Counted from the first letter of the stretch, positions 33,626 to 43,518 are shown. The stretch is DNA of 64,000 nt from JBBRMW01 sp965246845 (GCA_965246845.1 CBDFFR010000012.1:434001-498000), one strand, 5' to 3'. Translations and numbers: made by a program. Notes: generated by a model not told the origin, from the letters alone.

Positions 33626-35650
33626 TTACGCGGCGAGGGGCAATTCAATCGTAAAGGTGCTGCCCTCGTTTTCCACGCTCGCGATCTCGATGGTCCCGCC
33701 GTGCAGCGTGACAATCTCCTTGACGACGAACAGCCCAACGCCGATCCCGCTGATCTGGCCGCCGCTCACATTCGGTGCGCGGTAGAAGCGCTTGAACAAC
33801 TGCGGGATTGCGCTCTGCGGGACACCTATACCGTGATCGGTGATGGCGACGCCCGCATGGTCGGCGGTGCGGTATAACTTGATCTCAACCGCGCCTCCTT
33901 TAGGGCTATATTTGATCGCGTTCTGGATCAGGTTTTGCAGGACCTGTTCAAGGCGCAATTCATCGCCCATGATCTGCAGCGATTCGACCGAATCAACCAG
34001 AACGACGGTGTGCCGTTCCAAAGCGGGCTGCATTTCTTCGACAATCCGGCGGGTGAGCGCGCTGAGGTCCATCGGCGCGCGTTGAATGCTCAATTGCCCA
34101 TTTTGCAGGCGCGAAATATCGAGCAGCGCTTCGATCATCTTTTGCAGGCGCGCCGATTGTTCCACGATTACACGCAGCGCACGGCGGTCACGCTCATTGA
34201 GGCTGCTTTCGCGTAGCACGCGGCGCTCCAATAATTGCGCGTTCCCGGAAAGACTGGTCAGCGGCGTTTTCAATTCGTGCGAGGCGACGGAGAGGAACAC
34301 CTCGCGCGTCTTGACTGCTTCCTGCGCTTCGCGGTAAAGCTGCGCGTTGTCGATGGCGACGGATGCGCGCCGTGCAAGGTCCTCCACGAGTGCCAAATCG
34401 CCCGCCGTATAGGTGCGCCCGAACCAGCCCGTCGCGAAGCTGATCACGCCGAAGATTTGGTCGCGCGCGGTGAGCGGAACGCTCATCAACGACGTGATAC
34501 CAACTTGCGTACCCAGCGCCTGCAAGCCGTCATCGAGTGCCGCGCGGAACTCACTGGAGATCATCTCATGGCGGACAGACTGCCCGGTTCGTATGACACT
34601 GGCGATCACGCTCTCGTCGTCCTTGCCGGAGGTATAGGTGCGTTGTAGCTCCAGCGCAAGCGCATCATGCTCGGGGTTCGCGACACTGACCGCGAGGCGG
34701 TTGTACTGAGTCTCGCTTTCCAACAGGTCAACCAGATCGACGGTACACCAATCCGCGAGGTAGGGGACGACTAGATGCGCGAGGGTCGTCAGCACGACGG
34801 ATGAGTCGAGCGAGGACGCGAGCAGTTGGCTGGCTTCGGCGAGGAAGCGCTGACGTTCCGTCGCCTGCTTGCGGTCGGTGATATCCACGCCGGAGCCGAT
34901 ATAGCCGACGAACTTGCCATCCGGTGTGAGGCGCGGCGTCCCGGATTCGAGTACCCAGCGGAATTCACCATCGACACGGCGGAGCCGGGTTTCGAGTTCA
35001 AACGGCTGGCGCGATTGCAATGCCGCATCATAGATGACGAGGCATTGTGCCAGATCGTCGGGATGAAATACATGTTCCCAGCCGCGCCCGGTCTCCTGTT
35101 CCAGCGTGCGCCCGGTGAAGGCCAGCCAGCTCTGGTTGAAGAATTGCCGCGCACCGCTTTCATCGCCCATCCAGAGCAGGACAGGCGCGCTATCGGCCAT
35201 CGTGCGGAAGCGGGCTTCGCTCTCGCGCAAAGCGGATTCGGTCTGCGCGGTTTGCTCTTCGGCGCGGGAGACGCGGATCGCATTGCGGATACTGAGCGTC
35301 AGGTTTTCGGGCGAGAGGCTTGCTTTGGCGAGGTAATCCGTCGCGCCCGCCTTGATCAGTTCGACGGCCAGGCGTTCATCACCCTGCCCGGTCGTGATGA
35401 TCACGGGCGTCCTGATGCCGCGCCCGCGAATTTCACGCAGGACGGTCAGCCCATCCGTGCCGGGCAACCGATAATCGAGGATCAGGCAGTCGAAGGTTTC
35501 ACGCGAAAGGCGGTCAAACGCGACGGCGCTTTCATCGGCCTCTTCGACCGTGATCGGCGGCTCACTCCCGCGCAAGGCACGCCGGACGGCCATGCGGTCC
35601 AGCACGTCGTCATCGATTACCAGAATTTTCAGGCGTTCATCAGGTGGCAT
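33626..35650 (-). CDS. Receiver-PAS-GAF histidine kinase
   Basis: A 674-residue soluble kinase. Order of domains: receiver (about 8-125, acceptor Asp59 in LILDYRLPG), PAS (about 135-255, including RQFFNQSWLAFTGRTLEQ), GAF (about 270-430), HisKA with His in SVASHELKTPLTSL and HATPase with NLIQNAIKYS, DHGIGVPQ and GIGVGLFVVKEI. Signal input is therefore double: phosphorylation of the receiver and small-molecule sensing by PAS or GAF. ATG 35650 shares a base with the stop of the preceding gene (TGATG), so translation is coupled. It is the last gene of a four-gene signalling operon. Confidence 0.9.
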   Translation of the reverse strand: MPPDERLKILVIDDDVLDRMAVRRALRGSEPPITVEEADESAVAFDRLSRETFDCLILDYRLPGTDGLTVLREIRGRGIRTPVIITTGQGDERLAVELIKAGATDYLAKASLSPENLTLSIRNAIRVSRAEEQTAQTESALRESEARFRTMADSAPVLLWMGDESGARQFFNQSWLAFTGRTLEQETGRGWEHVFHPDDLAQCLVIYDAALQSRQPFELETRLRRVDGEFRWVLESGTPRLTPDGKFVGYIGSGVDITDRKQATERQRFLAEASQLLASSLDSSVVLTTLAHLVVPYLADWCTVDLVDLLESETQYNRLAVSVANPEHDALALELQRTYTSGKDDESVIASVIRTGQSVRHEMISSEFRAALDDGLQALGTQVGITSLMSVPLTARDQIFGVISFATGWFGRTYTAGDLALVEDLARRASVAIDNAQLYREAQEAVKTREVFLSVASHELKTPLTSLSGNAQLLERRVLRESSLNERDRRALRVIVEQSARLQKMIEALLDISRLQNGQLSIQRAPMDLSALTRRIVEEMQPALERHTVVLVDSVESLQIMGDELRLEQVLQNLIQNAIKYSPKGGAVEIKLYRTADHAGVAITDHGIGVPQSAIPQLFKRFYRAPNVSGGQISGIGVGLFVVKEIVTLHGGTIEIASVENEGSTFTIELPLAA

Positions 35651-36072
35651 CAAGGCATCTCGTTGATGGTCCAGTATTTGTTGAGCGCGGCCAGCGACTC
35701 CACGAACGCGCCGAAGGTGACAGGCTTGAGTATATATCCGGCGACGTTCAGGTTGTAGGCTTCTACCTTGTCGCGTTCGTCGTTGGAGGTGGTCAGGACG
35801 ACGACTGTGAGCGCCTTGAGGTCAGGGTCATTGCGCACCTCGCGCAGGAATTCGAGGCCGTTCATCTTCGGCATGTTCAGGTCGAGCAGGACGAGGCGGC
35901 GCTCGCCGGGCACGGCGTGGCTGCGCAGCATCTCGAGCGCCTCAAGGCCATTGCTCGCGACATAGAGCGGGTTAGAGATGTTGTTCTTCTTGAACGCGCG
36001 CTGCACGTTCATCACGTCTACTTCGTCGTCATCGACGAGCAGGATATGCAGAACTTTCGGAAAATCGGTCAT
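35650..36072 (-). CDS. Single-domain response regulator (Rcp1-like)
   Basis: A 140-residue receiver of the Rcp1 type. The acidic pocket is in ILLVDDDEVD, the phospho-acceptor in LVLLDLNMPKMNG and the Lys in YILKPVTFG. Proteins of this sort act as partners of phytochrome-like or PAS-rich kinases. The start ATG overlaps the stop of the upstream kinase (ATGA) and its own stop overlaps the start of the next kinase (TGATG), so the three are tightly coupled and probably pass phosphoryl groups among themselves. AAGGAA precedes the ATG. Confidence 0.92.
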   Translation of the reverse strand: MTDFPKVLHILLVDDDEVDVMNVQRAFKKNNISNPLYVASNGLEALEMLRSHAVPGERRLVLLDLNMPKMNGLEFLREVRNDPDLKALTVVVLTTSNDERDKVEAYNLNVAGYILKPVTFGAFVESLAALNKYWTINEMP

Positions 36073-38274
36073 GATGAGGTTCCTTTCGGGCGCTTCGGCC
36101 AGGTGAAGCGGAAGGTCGCACCTGCGCCGGGCTGCGACTCCACGCGGATTTTACCGCCTTCTTGCTCGACCATCTTCTTGACGAGCGCGAGGCCAAGCCC
36201 GCTGCCCTCGACTTTATCGCGCGATTCGAGCGTCTGGAAGATGACGAAGATTTTCTGGTGATATTCGGGCGCGATGCCGGGTCCGTCGTCGCGGACGCTG
36301 AACTCATAGAAGGCGCGGCTGCTATCCTGCACCGTGATCCAGACGTGACCATCCTGCTTATGATTATGGTGCTTGATCGCGTTCTGGATCAGGTTCTGGA
36401 AGACCTGCTGCAACATCAGGCGTTCGGTACGCAGCGTCGGCATTCCCGGTCCAACTTCGACACTGAAGCCGGATGGTGGGGAGAGCAGATCGATCAGAGC
36501 GGTCAATAGACCATTCACGTCTACCGTCTCGATGGCGCTCTTGACACGCCCGACGCGCGAATATTCGAGGATACCGTCGATCAGACCTTCCATGCGGTGG
36601 ACGCGCCCGCGCAGCAATTCCATCTGCTTGTGGATTTCCTCGTTCGCGCTCTCGCCCAAATCTTCTTCGATCCACTGCGAGAGGTTGGCGATCCCGCGCA
36701 GTGGAGCCTTGAGGTCGTGCGAGGTGACATAGGCGAACTGATCCAGTTCCAGATTGCGTTCTTCAAGGCGGCTCGCCAGTTGTTCCAGTTCGCCTGTGCG
36801 CTCTTCGAGGACAATCTCGGTGTTCTTCTGCTTGTCGATGTTGGTGGAGGTCCCGACCCATGTTTCGACCCGCCCGGTGTCGTCCTGTGAGGGGAGCGCC
36901 CGCGAGAGATGCCACAGGTATACGCCATCACTTCCACGCAAGCGGCTTTCGCGCTCGAAGGGCGTCCCCTTGCGGATACTTTCGCGGTAGGCGGCGATGA
37001 ACGGTTCCAGATCGTCGGGATGCAGCGCGGCCTGCCAGCCCCAGCCGTTTGATTGCTCGTAGGTCATCGCGGTGTATTCATACCAGCGCTGGTTGAAGAA
37101 ATCGCGCGCGCCGTCTGGCCCGGCGGTCCACACAATCGAGGGCAGCGAGGCGGCAAGGTCACGATAGCGGCGAGCGCTGGTGCGCAGCCGTTCTTCGGTC
37201 CGTTTGCGTTCGGCGACATCGCGGAAGACGAGAACCACGCCAGAGGGCTTGTTCTGCAAATCGCGAATCGAGGCCGCGCTGCCCTCGATTGCGGTCCGTG
37301 ACCCGTCGCGGCTGACGAGCAGCCCCCGGCTGACGATACGGTCCGACTGCATATCCTGTACTGTGCGTATTTTCAGTTCTTCGACGGGCTGCTCGGTTAA
37401 CTCATTGACCACGTTGAACACGCTAATCAGCGGTTTGCCAACCACATCTTCGGGAGGCCACCCGGTCAGGGTCTGCCCAACCACGTTCATGAAGGCGATG
37501 TTACCATTTGCATCCGTCGCGATTACCGCGTCGCCGATACTGGCGAGCGTACCTTGCAGATATTCACGCTGCTGCCGGGTCGCTTCAGCCTGCCGCTGAG
37601 CCATATCCAGCGACGCGGCGAAGCGTGTAGAGAGCGCCACGAGCTGCCGCCGGATGAACAATGCGAGAATCAGCCCGAAGATGAGCGCGCCGACGATGGT
37701 AGCAAGGATGACCGCCTGCGTCGTGCTGCGCGCGGATTGCGAGCGTTCATCGCGCAGGCGTGACTCGGTATTGATAAATGTGGCGAACTGAGCGCGTATA
37801 TCATCGAAAAGCTGCTTGCCCTGCGTTTGCAGCGCGACATCACCGACCGCGCCGCCGTTCGCCTCGAGATCCAGCAAGGAGCGCGCGAACGCACGCCAAT
37901 CCTCGACGCGGGCGCGCAGAGCGATGATGCGCTGTGTCTGTTGCGAGTTGTCGGAGACAAGCGCCGTCAGTGCGTCGAATGTAGGACCTGTCGCGGCATC
38001 GGCAAACGTATACGGTTCAAGGAAGGTCTCGTTCCCGGTCAGCAAATAGCCGCGCAGCCCGGTTTCCATATCGAGCAACCCGTTCTGTGCGTTAGAGACG
38101 CTCGCCCAGCACCTGATTGGTGTGGTCGACCCAGTTGGTCGTACTGAGCAGCGCGGCAAGTTGAAGCAGAAATACCACCAGCAGCAGCACAATCGCGAGC
38201 AGCGGAAAGAGCAGCGCCTGATTGAGCGTTCGCCGAAAAGTAGCTTGCTCGACTGAAGATGAAACGACCGCCAT
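36069..38274 (-). pseudogene. CHASE3-PAS-PAS histidine kinase, frameshifted near the N-terminus
   Basis: A sensor kinase whose first 60 residues lie in another frame. The start (ATG 38274, MAVVSSSVEQATFRR) gives a membrane helix (ALLFPLLAIVLLLVVFLLQL) and runs into a stop after QVLGERL at about 38092. The same protein goes on in the next frame with SNAQNGLLDMETGLRGYLL, the classic CHASE3 sensor motif, then a second membrane helix (VILATIVGALIFGLILALF), two PAS domains, HisKA (YVTSHDLKAPLRG) and HATPase (DDGPGIAP, GLGLALVKKM). A one-base change near 38095 would restore about 735 residues. It is either a true lesion or an assembly error. The Rcp1-like gene overlaps its stop. Confidence 0.8.
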
Positions 38275-38310
38275 TAAAAGTTTCGCTCCTGCAAATTAAT
38301 CTTTCCGGTT

Positions 38311-38730
38311 TCAAGCGTGCTTCGGAGTCCCGATCAGCTTGCGCACATGGGCGACCAGCGCTTCATTGTTGAAAGGCTTGGGCATGTAATCGTCCAGTTG
38401 GCTGGCATTCGCGACGGATTCGCCTTCACGCGAGGCGGTGAGCATCAGGACGGGGGGAATGGCGCGGCGGCCAAGACGTGCGCGGGCGCTCTCGATCAAT
38501 TGCCCACCGTTCATATCGGGCAACCCGTAATCGACGATGATTGCGTCCGGGAGTGGCTCTTTATCCAGAATCGCGAGTGCCTGCTCACCCGTCGGGACGG
38601 TCTGCGCGAGGAAGCCTTCATCCTCAAGGACATCGACGATAAGCTGCGCGATGGATAAATCATCCTCAACGACGAGAACCGAGTGCTGCGGGGTTGCTTT
38701 CCCCTTGTTGAAGAAACGTCCGATCATCAT
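38311..38730 (-). CDS. Single-domain response regulator
   Basis: A 139-residue receiver preceded by a short basic leader (MMIGRFFNKGKATPQHS). The acidic pocket is in LVVEDDLS, the acceptor Asp in IIVDYGLPDMNG and the Lys in YMPKPFNN. It lies 36 bases upstream of the CHASE3 kinase on the same strand and is the first gene of the signalling operon. The absence of an output domain suggests a role as phospho-relay or as adaptor. The second ATG (38727) may be the start. Confidence 0.88.
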   Translation of the reverse strand: MMIGRFFNKGKATPQHSVLVVEDDLSIAQLIVDVLEDEGFLAQTVPTGEQALAILDKEPLPDAIIVDYGLPDMNGGQLIESARARLGRRAIPPVLMLTASREGESVANASQLDDYMPKPFNNEALVAHVRKLIGTPKHA

Positions 38731-38796
38731 GATCTTTCTGTGAATACTGCTGTGCAGATTATAGGCGGTGTGCGGTCACATGCCGAAACCGCTGGA

Positions 38797-40122
38797 TTAA
38801 CGGACCCCAGCAGCCTGCTTCGCAGCGGCGTCAATCAGCGCCGGCCAGAGCAGCGCCGCGCGCACGAAATCGCGGTCGGCATAGCGCGGTTCCTGCGTGA
38901 TCGTGCTGCGCCACAGACGTTCGCCTTCGGTTTGTTCACCGTCCGCGAAAAGCGTGAGCGCGTACCCCGCCCGAATGCGCAGGTCGGACGGCTCGACCTG
39001 CACGGCACGCGCGAAATCGGTACGCGCAGCGGCATACTCGCGCTGCGTAAAGGCGAGCGCGGCGCGGGCAGCCAGCGCGGGGGCGAACTGCGGATTGAGG
39101 CGCAGCGCAGTCTCGAAATCTTCACGCGCGAGGCGTAGCTCGCGGCTGCCAAACGCGAGGCCGCGATTGTGGTAGAGGAAAGCGTGCTGCGGGTTCAGCC
39201 GGATTGCTTCGGTGAAATCCGCGAGCGCTTCCGCAATCTCGACGCGCTCAAAGCGTACTACGCCGCGATTGGCGCGTATCTCCGCATCCTGCGGCGCGAG
39301 GCGTACCGCCGCGTCGAGGTCGGTAAGTGCGGCTCCATAGTTGCCGCGTTCGCACTGCACCATCCCGCGATTGCTGCGCGCCTGCGCATCGTCGGGGGCG
39401 AGCCGCACGGCCTCATCCAGATCGACCAGCGCGCTATCCAGATTGCCTTGATCGCGGTGCGCGACGCCGCGATTGTTCCACGCATCGACGAAGCCCGGAT
39501 CGACGCGCAGGGCATTGTCATATTCAGCGATGATGTCTTCAAAGGCACGCGCGGCCAACGCGCGTTCAAAGTATTCGGCGGCGGAAATCGGGCGGCCCGT
39601 AATCGCCACTTCGGGCGCGGGGGGCGCAATGGGCATAGAGGGCTGTGGAGCAAGATCGCGCCACCCTGCTGACGCAATCACAGGCAGGTCAATCGGCTTG
39701 ATGAAGCGCGTGCGCAGCCGGATCATGCCTTCCTCGAACCATTCCTGTTCGATCTTGACAGCATTCAGTGAGAGCATTTCGGCGGCCAATGCGGGCGGTA
39801 GAAACTTGCTCAGGTCGCTGAACTCGAAATCAGGCGTGACGACGGGGACGATGTTGCGTTTGAGGCTGACTGCGTAGGCGATTTCTTCCAAGACCCAATC
39901 GCCGGGTTCGACGCAGCGATCCAGCGTACCGGGCGTGAGGACGGGTAGAAAGTACGGGCGCGCCGCGATTTCCGTGCGGATCGCGAGGTCGAAATGCCCG
40001 GTCGTGATGCTGCGCACGTCGATAAACGCATCCACGTCGTTGGCGCGCAAATCCTGATAAATGGCGAGCGGGAGAAAGCCGCTCGCGCTGCGCCGATAGC
40101 TGACAAATACGCCGTTGTTCAT
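38797..40122 (-). CDS. TIR domain-TPR protein, predicted NAD-cleaving effector
   Basis: A 441-residue soluble protein. Residues 1-135 are a TIR domain: GVFVSYRRSA, IYQDLRANDVDAFIDV and then FLPVLTPGTLDRC and DWVLEEIAYAV. The last string aligns with the catalytic region of human SARM1 (DWVHKEI), placing Glu80 at the position of the NADase Glu. After a Pro-rich linker (about 160-180) come about seven TPR repeats (for example AWNNRGVAHRDQGNLDSALVDLDEAVRL), ending at about 430. Bacterial TIR enzymes often hydrolyse NAD during phage defence, and TPR repeats can sense a partner. There is no clear neighbouring defence gene; upstream is a noncoding 190-base gap and downstream a signalling operon, so the role is open. 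Confidence 0.82.
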   Translation of the reverse strand: MNNGVFVSYRRSASGFLPLAIYQDLRANDVDAFIDVRSITTGHFDLAIRTEIAARPYFLPVLTPGTLDRCVEPGDWVLEEIAYAVSLKRNIVPVVTPDFEFSDLSKFLPPALAAEMLSLNAVKIEQEWFEEGMIRLRTRFIKPIDLPVIASAGWRDLAPQPSMPIAPPAPEVAITGRPISAAEYFERALAARAFEDIIAEYDNALRVDPGFVDAWNNRGVAHRDQGNLDSALVDLDEAVRLAPDDAQARSNRGMVQCERGNYGAALTDLDAAVRLAPQDAEIRANRGVVRFERVEIAEALADFTEAIRLNPQHAFLYHNRGLAFGSRELRLAREDFETALRLNPQFAPALAARAALAFTQREYAAARTDFARAVQVEPSDLRIRAGYALTLFADGEQTEGERLWRSTITQEPRYADRDFVRAALLWPALIDAAAKQAAGVR

Positions 40123-40311
40123 GGCAATCCATTATGCGGATGGAGAGAGTATAGCAGAGGCGGGGTAGTGATTGGTGTTCGGCAAAGCGGCAAGGGCCAA
40201 TCACATCCTATACAGGCTGAACGGACTCCAGAAAGGAAGTCCCCTACACGTCAGCGCGCAGTGGTCCGTTACAAACCCAAGCTGGATAAAAGGCATTGGT
40301 TTCGGAATGTG

Positions 40312-40647
40312 TCAGGCAGGCTTGGCTTCGCTGGCGGTGGTCTTCGCGGGTTCGGGTTTAGGAGTGGCGGGGGTGGTACTCTCGGAAGCCGGGGCGGTTG
40401 ACGTGCTGCTTTCAGTCGTCGCGGCTGCGCTTTCCGACTTTTTCTCGGCGGTGGTCGAGACGCTCGACGCGCCTTTACTATCCGTGATGTACCAGCCGGA
40501 CCCCTTGAAGACGACCCCGGCGGCATGGATGACGCGGTGAATATGACCGCCACAATTCGGGCAAACGGTCAGCGGTTCATCCTTGAAACTCTGCTTTGCG
40601 TCGAATTTGTAGCCGCAATTTTCGCATTGATATTCGTAGGTGGGCAT
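40312..40647 (-). CDS. FmdB-like zinc ribbon protein
   Basis: A 111-residue protein. The N-terminal 40 residues form a zinc ribbon with two CxxC pairs (YQCENCGY and VCPNCGG), the FmdB/regulatory zinc-ribbon family. The second half is a low-complexity tail rich in Ser, Thr, Ala, Pro and Lys. Despite the name the family function is not established. It is monocistronic; the 190 bases downstream, to the TIR-TPR gene, hold nothing recognisable. Confidence 0.85.
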   Translation of the reverse strand: MPTYEYQCENCGYKFDAKQSFKDEPLTVCPNCGGHIHRVIHAAGVVFKGSGWYITDSKGASSVSTTAEKKSESAAATTESSTSTAPASESTTPATPKPEPAKTTASEAKPA

Positions 40648-40766
40648 GGACTATTCCCGCACAGTGTACAGAGGCTGATTCACGGATTATAGCAGCGCGA
40701 CGCAACGTTGATAAGCATGAAATTGATTTGAATCGCGGCGAATGGATCGTGACTGGTTTTATGCTC

Positions 40767-41348
40767 TCAACCCAACCGAGCCACCAGATCAGCGCGGCTT
40801 TCAAGCGCCGCCGCGTCGTTTGGGTTCAGGCGTAAGCCGCCATCGTAAGCCGCCAACGCGCGGTTCAAGTCGGCTAATTCCTCAAGCGTAGTAGCAAGCA
40901 GGAAGAAAAGCGGTGCTTTAGTCGCGTCGATTTCAATTGCTTTTGAGTATGCTTCCACCGCAGCAGCATAATTTTGTTGATCGCTGTAGATTGAACCTAA
41001 TTGATACCAACCGCGAAAATTCAGTGGATCAAGGCGAAGGACTTCAAGGTAGTGGCTTATGGCGGTGGTATTGTCCTCACGGTCGAATGCAAAATCTGCC
41101 AATGATTTATGTGCGCTTAAATTGTCAAGATTATGGAGCAACGCCGCCTGATAGTCCACTGCTGCCTCATCAACACGCCTTAGTCGCTCAAGGCTTAGAC
41201 CACGCGTATAATATAAGTAGCCTGCGTCTGGATTTTCTCGCAACATTTCTGTAATGAGGCGCACCAGCTCACCGTAACGTTCGGAGTCGAACAAAATTCG
41301 GATTGTGTAAAGCTGCGCCAGAAATTTCTCGTGCCGTTCTGCCATCAT
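40767..41348 (-). CDS. TPR-repeat protein
   Basis: A 193-residue helical protein composed of about five tetratricopeptide repeats, for example GYLYYTRGLSLERLRRVDEA, NFRGWYQLGSIYSDQQNY and PLFFLLATTLEELADLNRAL. There is no signal peptide or membrane helix. It begins 10 bases after the arfB stop, so it is probably co-transcribed with arfB. Base composition is lower in GC than that of its neighbours, a hint of separate origin. It would serve as a protein-binding scaffold; the partner is unknown. Confidence 0.75.
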   Translation of the reverse strand: MMAERHEKFLAQLYTIRILFDSERYGELVRLITEMLRENPDAGYLYYTRGLSLERLRRVDEAAVDYQAALLHNLDNLSAHKSLADFAFDREDNTTAISHYLEVLRLDPLNFRGWYQLGSIYSDQQNYAAAVEAYSKAIEIDATKAPLFFLLATTLEELADLNRALAAYDGGLRLNPNDAAALESRADLVARLG

Positions 41349-41358
41349 AATTTGATTT

Positions 41359-41781
41359 CTATTCGTCGGAAAAGGAAGTGCGGCGACCCTGCTTGATTTG
41401 GCTGCGGCGGCGCTTGGAATCCTGACGGCGCACCTTCGAGGCGAAGGTCGGGCGGGTCACGTAGCGCGGTGTGGGTGGCTTGACGGCGCGGCGGATCAGG
41501 TCGATGAGTTGATCCTGTGCATCAATGCGGTTTTGCGCCTGTGTGCGTTCGCCGCGCGCGGTGATGACCAATACGCCCTCATCCGTGATGCGGTTGGCCG
41601 CGAGTCTCAGTAGCCGTTCGCGAACCGCGTCGGGGAGCGAGGGCGAGCGCTGTACATCGAACCGAATCTGCACCGCCGTCGAGACCTTATTTACGTTCTG
41701 GCCGCCAGAACCCGACGCGCGGATGAATTCCTCGTGGATTTCGGCCTCGTCAATAGCGAGTGAGGGCGTGATTTGAATCAT
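41359..41781 (-). CDS. arfB: Peptidyl-tRNA hydrolase ArfB (ribosome rescue)
   Basis: A 140-residue protein of the class I release factor family. The GGQ motif that frees peptide from tRNA is in ASGSGGQNVNK, followed by the hallmark STAVQIRFDV. The C-terminus is a long basic tail (KVRRQDSKRRRSQIKQGRR) that enters the empty mRNA channel of a stalled ribosome. It rescues ribosomes on truncated mRNA. The ATG overlaps the stop of the upstream transport gene (ATGA). Confidence 0.95.
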   Translation of the reverse strand: MIQITPSLAIDEAEIHEEFIRASGSGGQNVNKVSTAVQIRFDVQRSPSLPDAVRERLLRLAANRITDEGVLVITARGERTQAQNRIDAQDQLIDLIRRAVKPPTPRYVTRPTFASKVRRQDSKRRRSQIKQGRRTSFSDE

Positions 41782-43409
41782 GGTGCATTCACCGTCAGAT
41801 TAGCAAGCAGCGGGAACCAGCCATAGGCATCATAAGTCAATCCTGCAAGTGACGCCTTCGCGCCGTTCAGGTTGACCGTATCGCGGATCGGCAGGAGCAA
41901 CGCCTGATCCATGATGCGCCGCTGGATTTTGCTATAGAGGTCCTGTCGCTGCTGTGGATCGAGCGTCGCGCCTGCCTGCGTGAGCCACATATCGAGTTCG
42001 GGGTTTTTGTAATTTGTCCAGTTCGCGCTGCCATCACTCTTGTAGAAGCGGTCCAGCACGCTTGCATCCACGCCGGAGTCGTTGAAAGCGATCAGGTTGT
42101 ATTCGCCCTTCTTCTGCTCCGCAAGGACGCCCGCCAGGTTCGGCACGGTGCGCAATTCAACCTCGATACCAGCTTCGCGCCAGAGGCTTTGCAGCTTCTG
42201 CGCGGCGTCGGGATGGTAGCCCCAACGCGGCACGATCATCACCAACCGGAGCGGTGCGCCGCCTTTCGTATAGGGGTCGGTCCCAGTCCGTGTGTAACCG
42301 CGCGCCTTCAACAGGCCAGCCGCGCGGTTCGCATCGTAACCGTACAGGCGCTGCACCGCCGGGTCATAATATGGCGTGGACGCATTCAGCGGACCATAAG
42401 CGACGGGTGAAAATTCCTGAAAGACGGTATCCACGACAGCGGCGCGGTTGGTCGCGTAGAGGATCGCCTGCCGCACTTCGAGGCTATCCGTCGGTGCGCG
42501 CGCGGTGTTGAAAAACCACTGCGTTGGCAGCCCCGGCACGGCTTGCGGCACGAGCCGCAGATCGCCATTGCCCGCGAGGCTGCGCGCATCGACCGGGCTG
42601 AGTTCGCCCATCGCGGCGGCCTCACCGCTTTCGAGCGCGGGGGCGCGCGTTGCGGGTTCGGTGAAAAAGCGGAAGATCACCTCGTCTACGCTGTTCGCGG
42701 TTGGCGCGGTGTAGAATGCCGGACCCCACTTGTAATCGGGGTTGCGGCGCAGCGTGACATGATCGCCGGGGATGTATTCGACAAAGCGAAACGGTCCCGT
42801 GCCGACCTGGTGGAACTGATAGCGCGCGGCATCATAGGTTTGCAGCGCGGTCGGGCTGGCGATACCGAGGTAGACCTGCGCCAGCGCGTCAAGCAATGCT
42901 GCATATGGTTGTTTGAGGATGATCTGGATCGTGAACTGGTCCACAATCACATATCTGTCATAGGGTCCGAGCAGAAACACGCTTTTTTGCGAATGCACAT
43001 CCGGGTTCAGGATGCGATCCAGCGTGCGCGCGACGGCCTGCGCATTGAAGGGCGTGCCGTCATGGAATTTCACATCCTCGCGCAGTTTGAAGGTATAGGT
43101 CAGGCCGTCGGCAGAAACGTCGGTTTGCGTGGCGAGGCCGGGGATGAACGCTTTGGTCTTCGGGTCGCGATAGAGCAGCGTATCATAGACGGAGCGCAGG
43201 ACAATTCCCAGTTCAGAACTCGCGTTGATATGCGGATCGAAACCGCTTGGCTGCAAGGTCAGGCCGTAGGTGATACTGTGCTTCGGTTCCGGTTCGGATT
43301 GCGCGCGGCTGCGGTTAACTGCGAATACCGTACCGATGCCGATCAGACAGGCGAGGGTCAGCAGGCCGAAGCAGGAAACCAACGCGAGCGGGTTGGGACG
43401 TCTTCTCAT
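41778..43409 (-). CDS. Extracellular solute-binding protein, family 5 (peptide/nickel type)
   Basis: A 543-residue lipid- or membrane-anchored binding protein of an ABC uptake system. A hydrophobic leader (LALVSCFGLLTLACLIGIG) is followed by the family-5 fold. Typical stretches are ITYGLTLQPSGFDPH, TYTFKLREDVKFHDGTPFNA and YDYNRAAGLLKARGY-like ATNRAAVVDTVF. ATG 43409 (MRRRPNP) is preferred over 43433 because the charged RRR directly precedes the hydrophobic run. The ABC permease and ATPase genes are not in the window, so it is an orphan binding protein. It overlaps arfB by four bases, an unusual pairing that suggests only co-expression. Confidence 0.85.
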   Translation of the reverse strand: MRRRPNPLALVSCFGLLTLACLIGIGTVFAVNRSRAQSEPEPKHSITYGLTLQPSGFDPHINASSELGIVLRSVYDTLLYRDPKTKAFIPGLATQTDVSADGLTYTFKLREDVKFHDGTPFNAQAVARTLDRILNPDVHSQKSVFLLGPYDRYVIVDQFTIQIILKQPYAALLDALAQVYLGIASPTALQTYDAARYQFHQVGTGPFRFVEYIPGDHVTLRRNPDYKWGPAFYTAPTANSVDEVIFRFFTEPATRAPALESGEAAAMGELSPVDARSLAGNGDLRLVPQAVPGLPTQWFFNTARAPTDSLEVRQAILYATNRAAVVDTVFQEFSPVAYGPLNASTPYYDPAVQRLYGYDANRAAGLLKARGYTRTGTDPYTKGGAPLRLVMIVPRWGYHPDAAQKLQSLWREAGIEVELRTVPNLAGVLAEQKKGEYNLIAFNDSGVDASVLDRFYKSDGSANWTNYKNPELDMWLTQAGATLDPQQRQDLYSKIQRRIMDQALLLPIRDTVNLNGAKASLAGLTYDAYGWFPLLANLTVNAP

Positions 43410-43518
43410 TCGCGAACTCCATCCAGCCTTCAATGATAGCAGGGATGTCTTAGCCGGGCGTAAGAGTGTATCGCGCGAGTGAGCGGTTTCGGGTAGGATA
43501 GCGTCGATCCGGGTTGAT

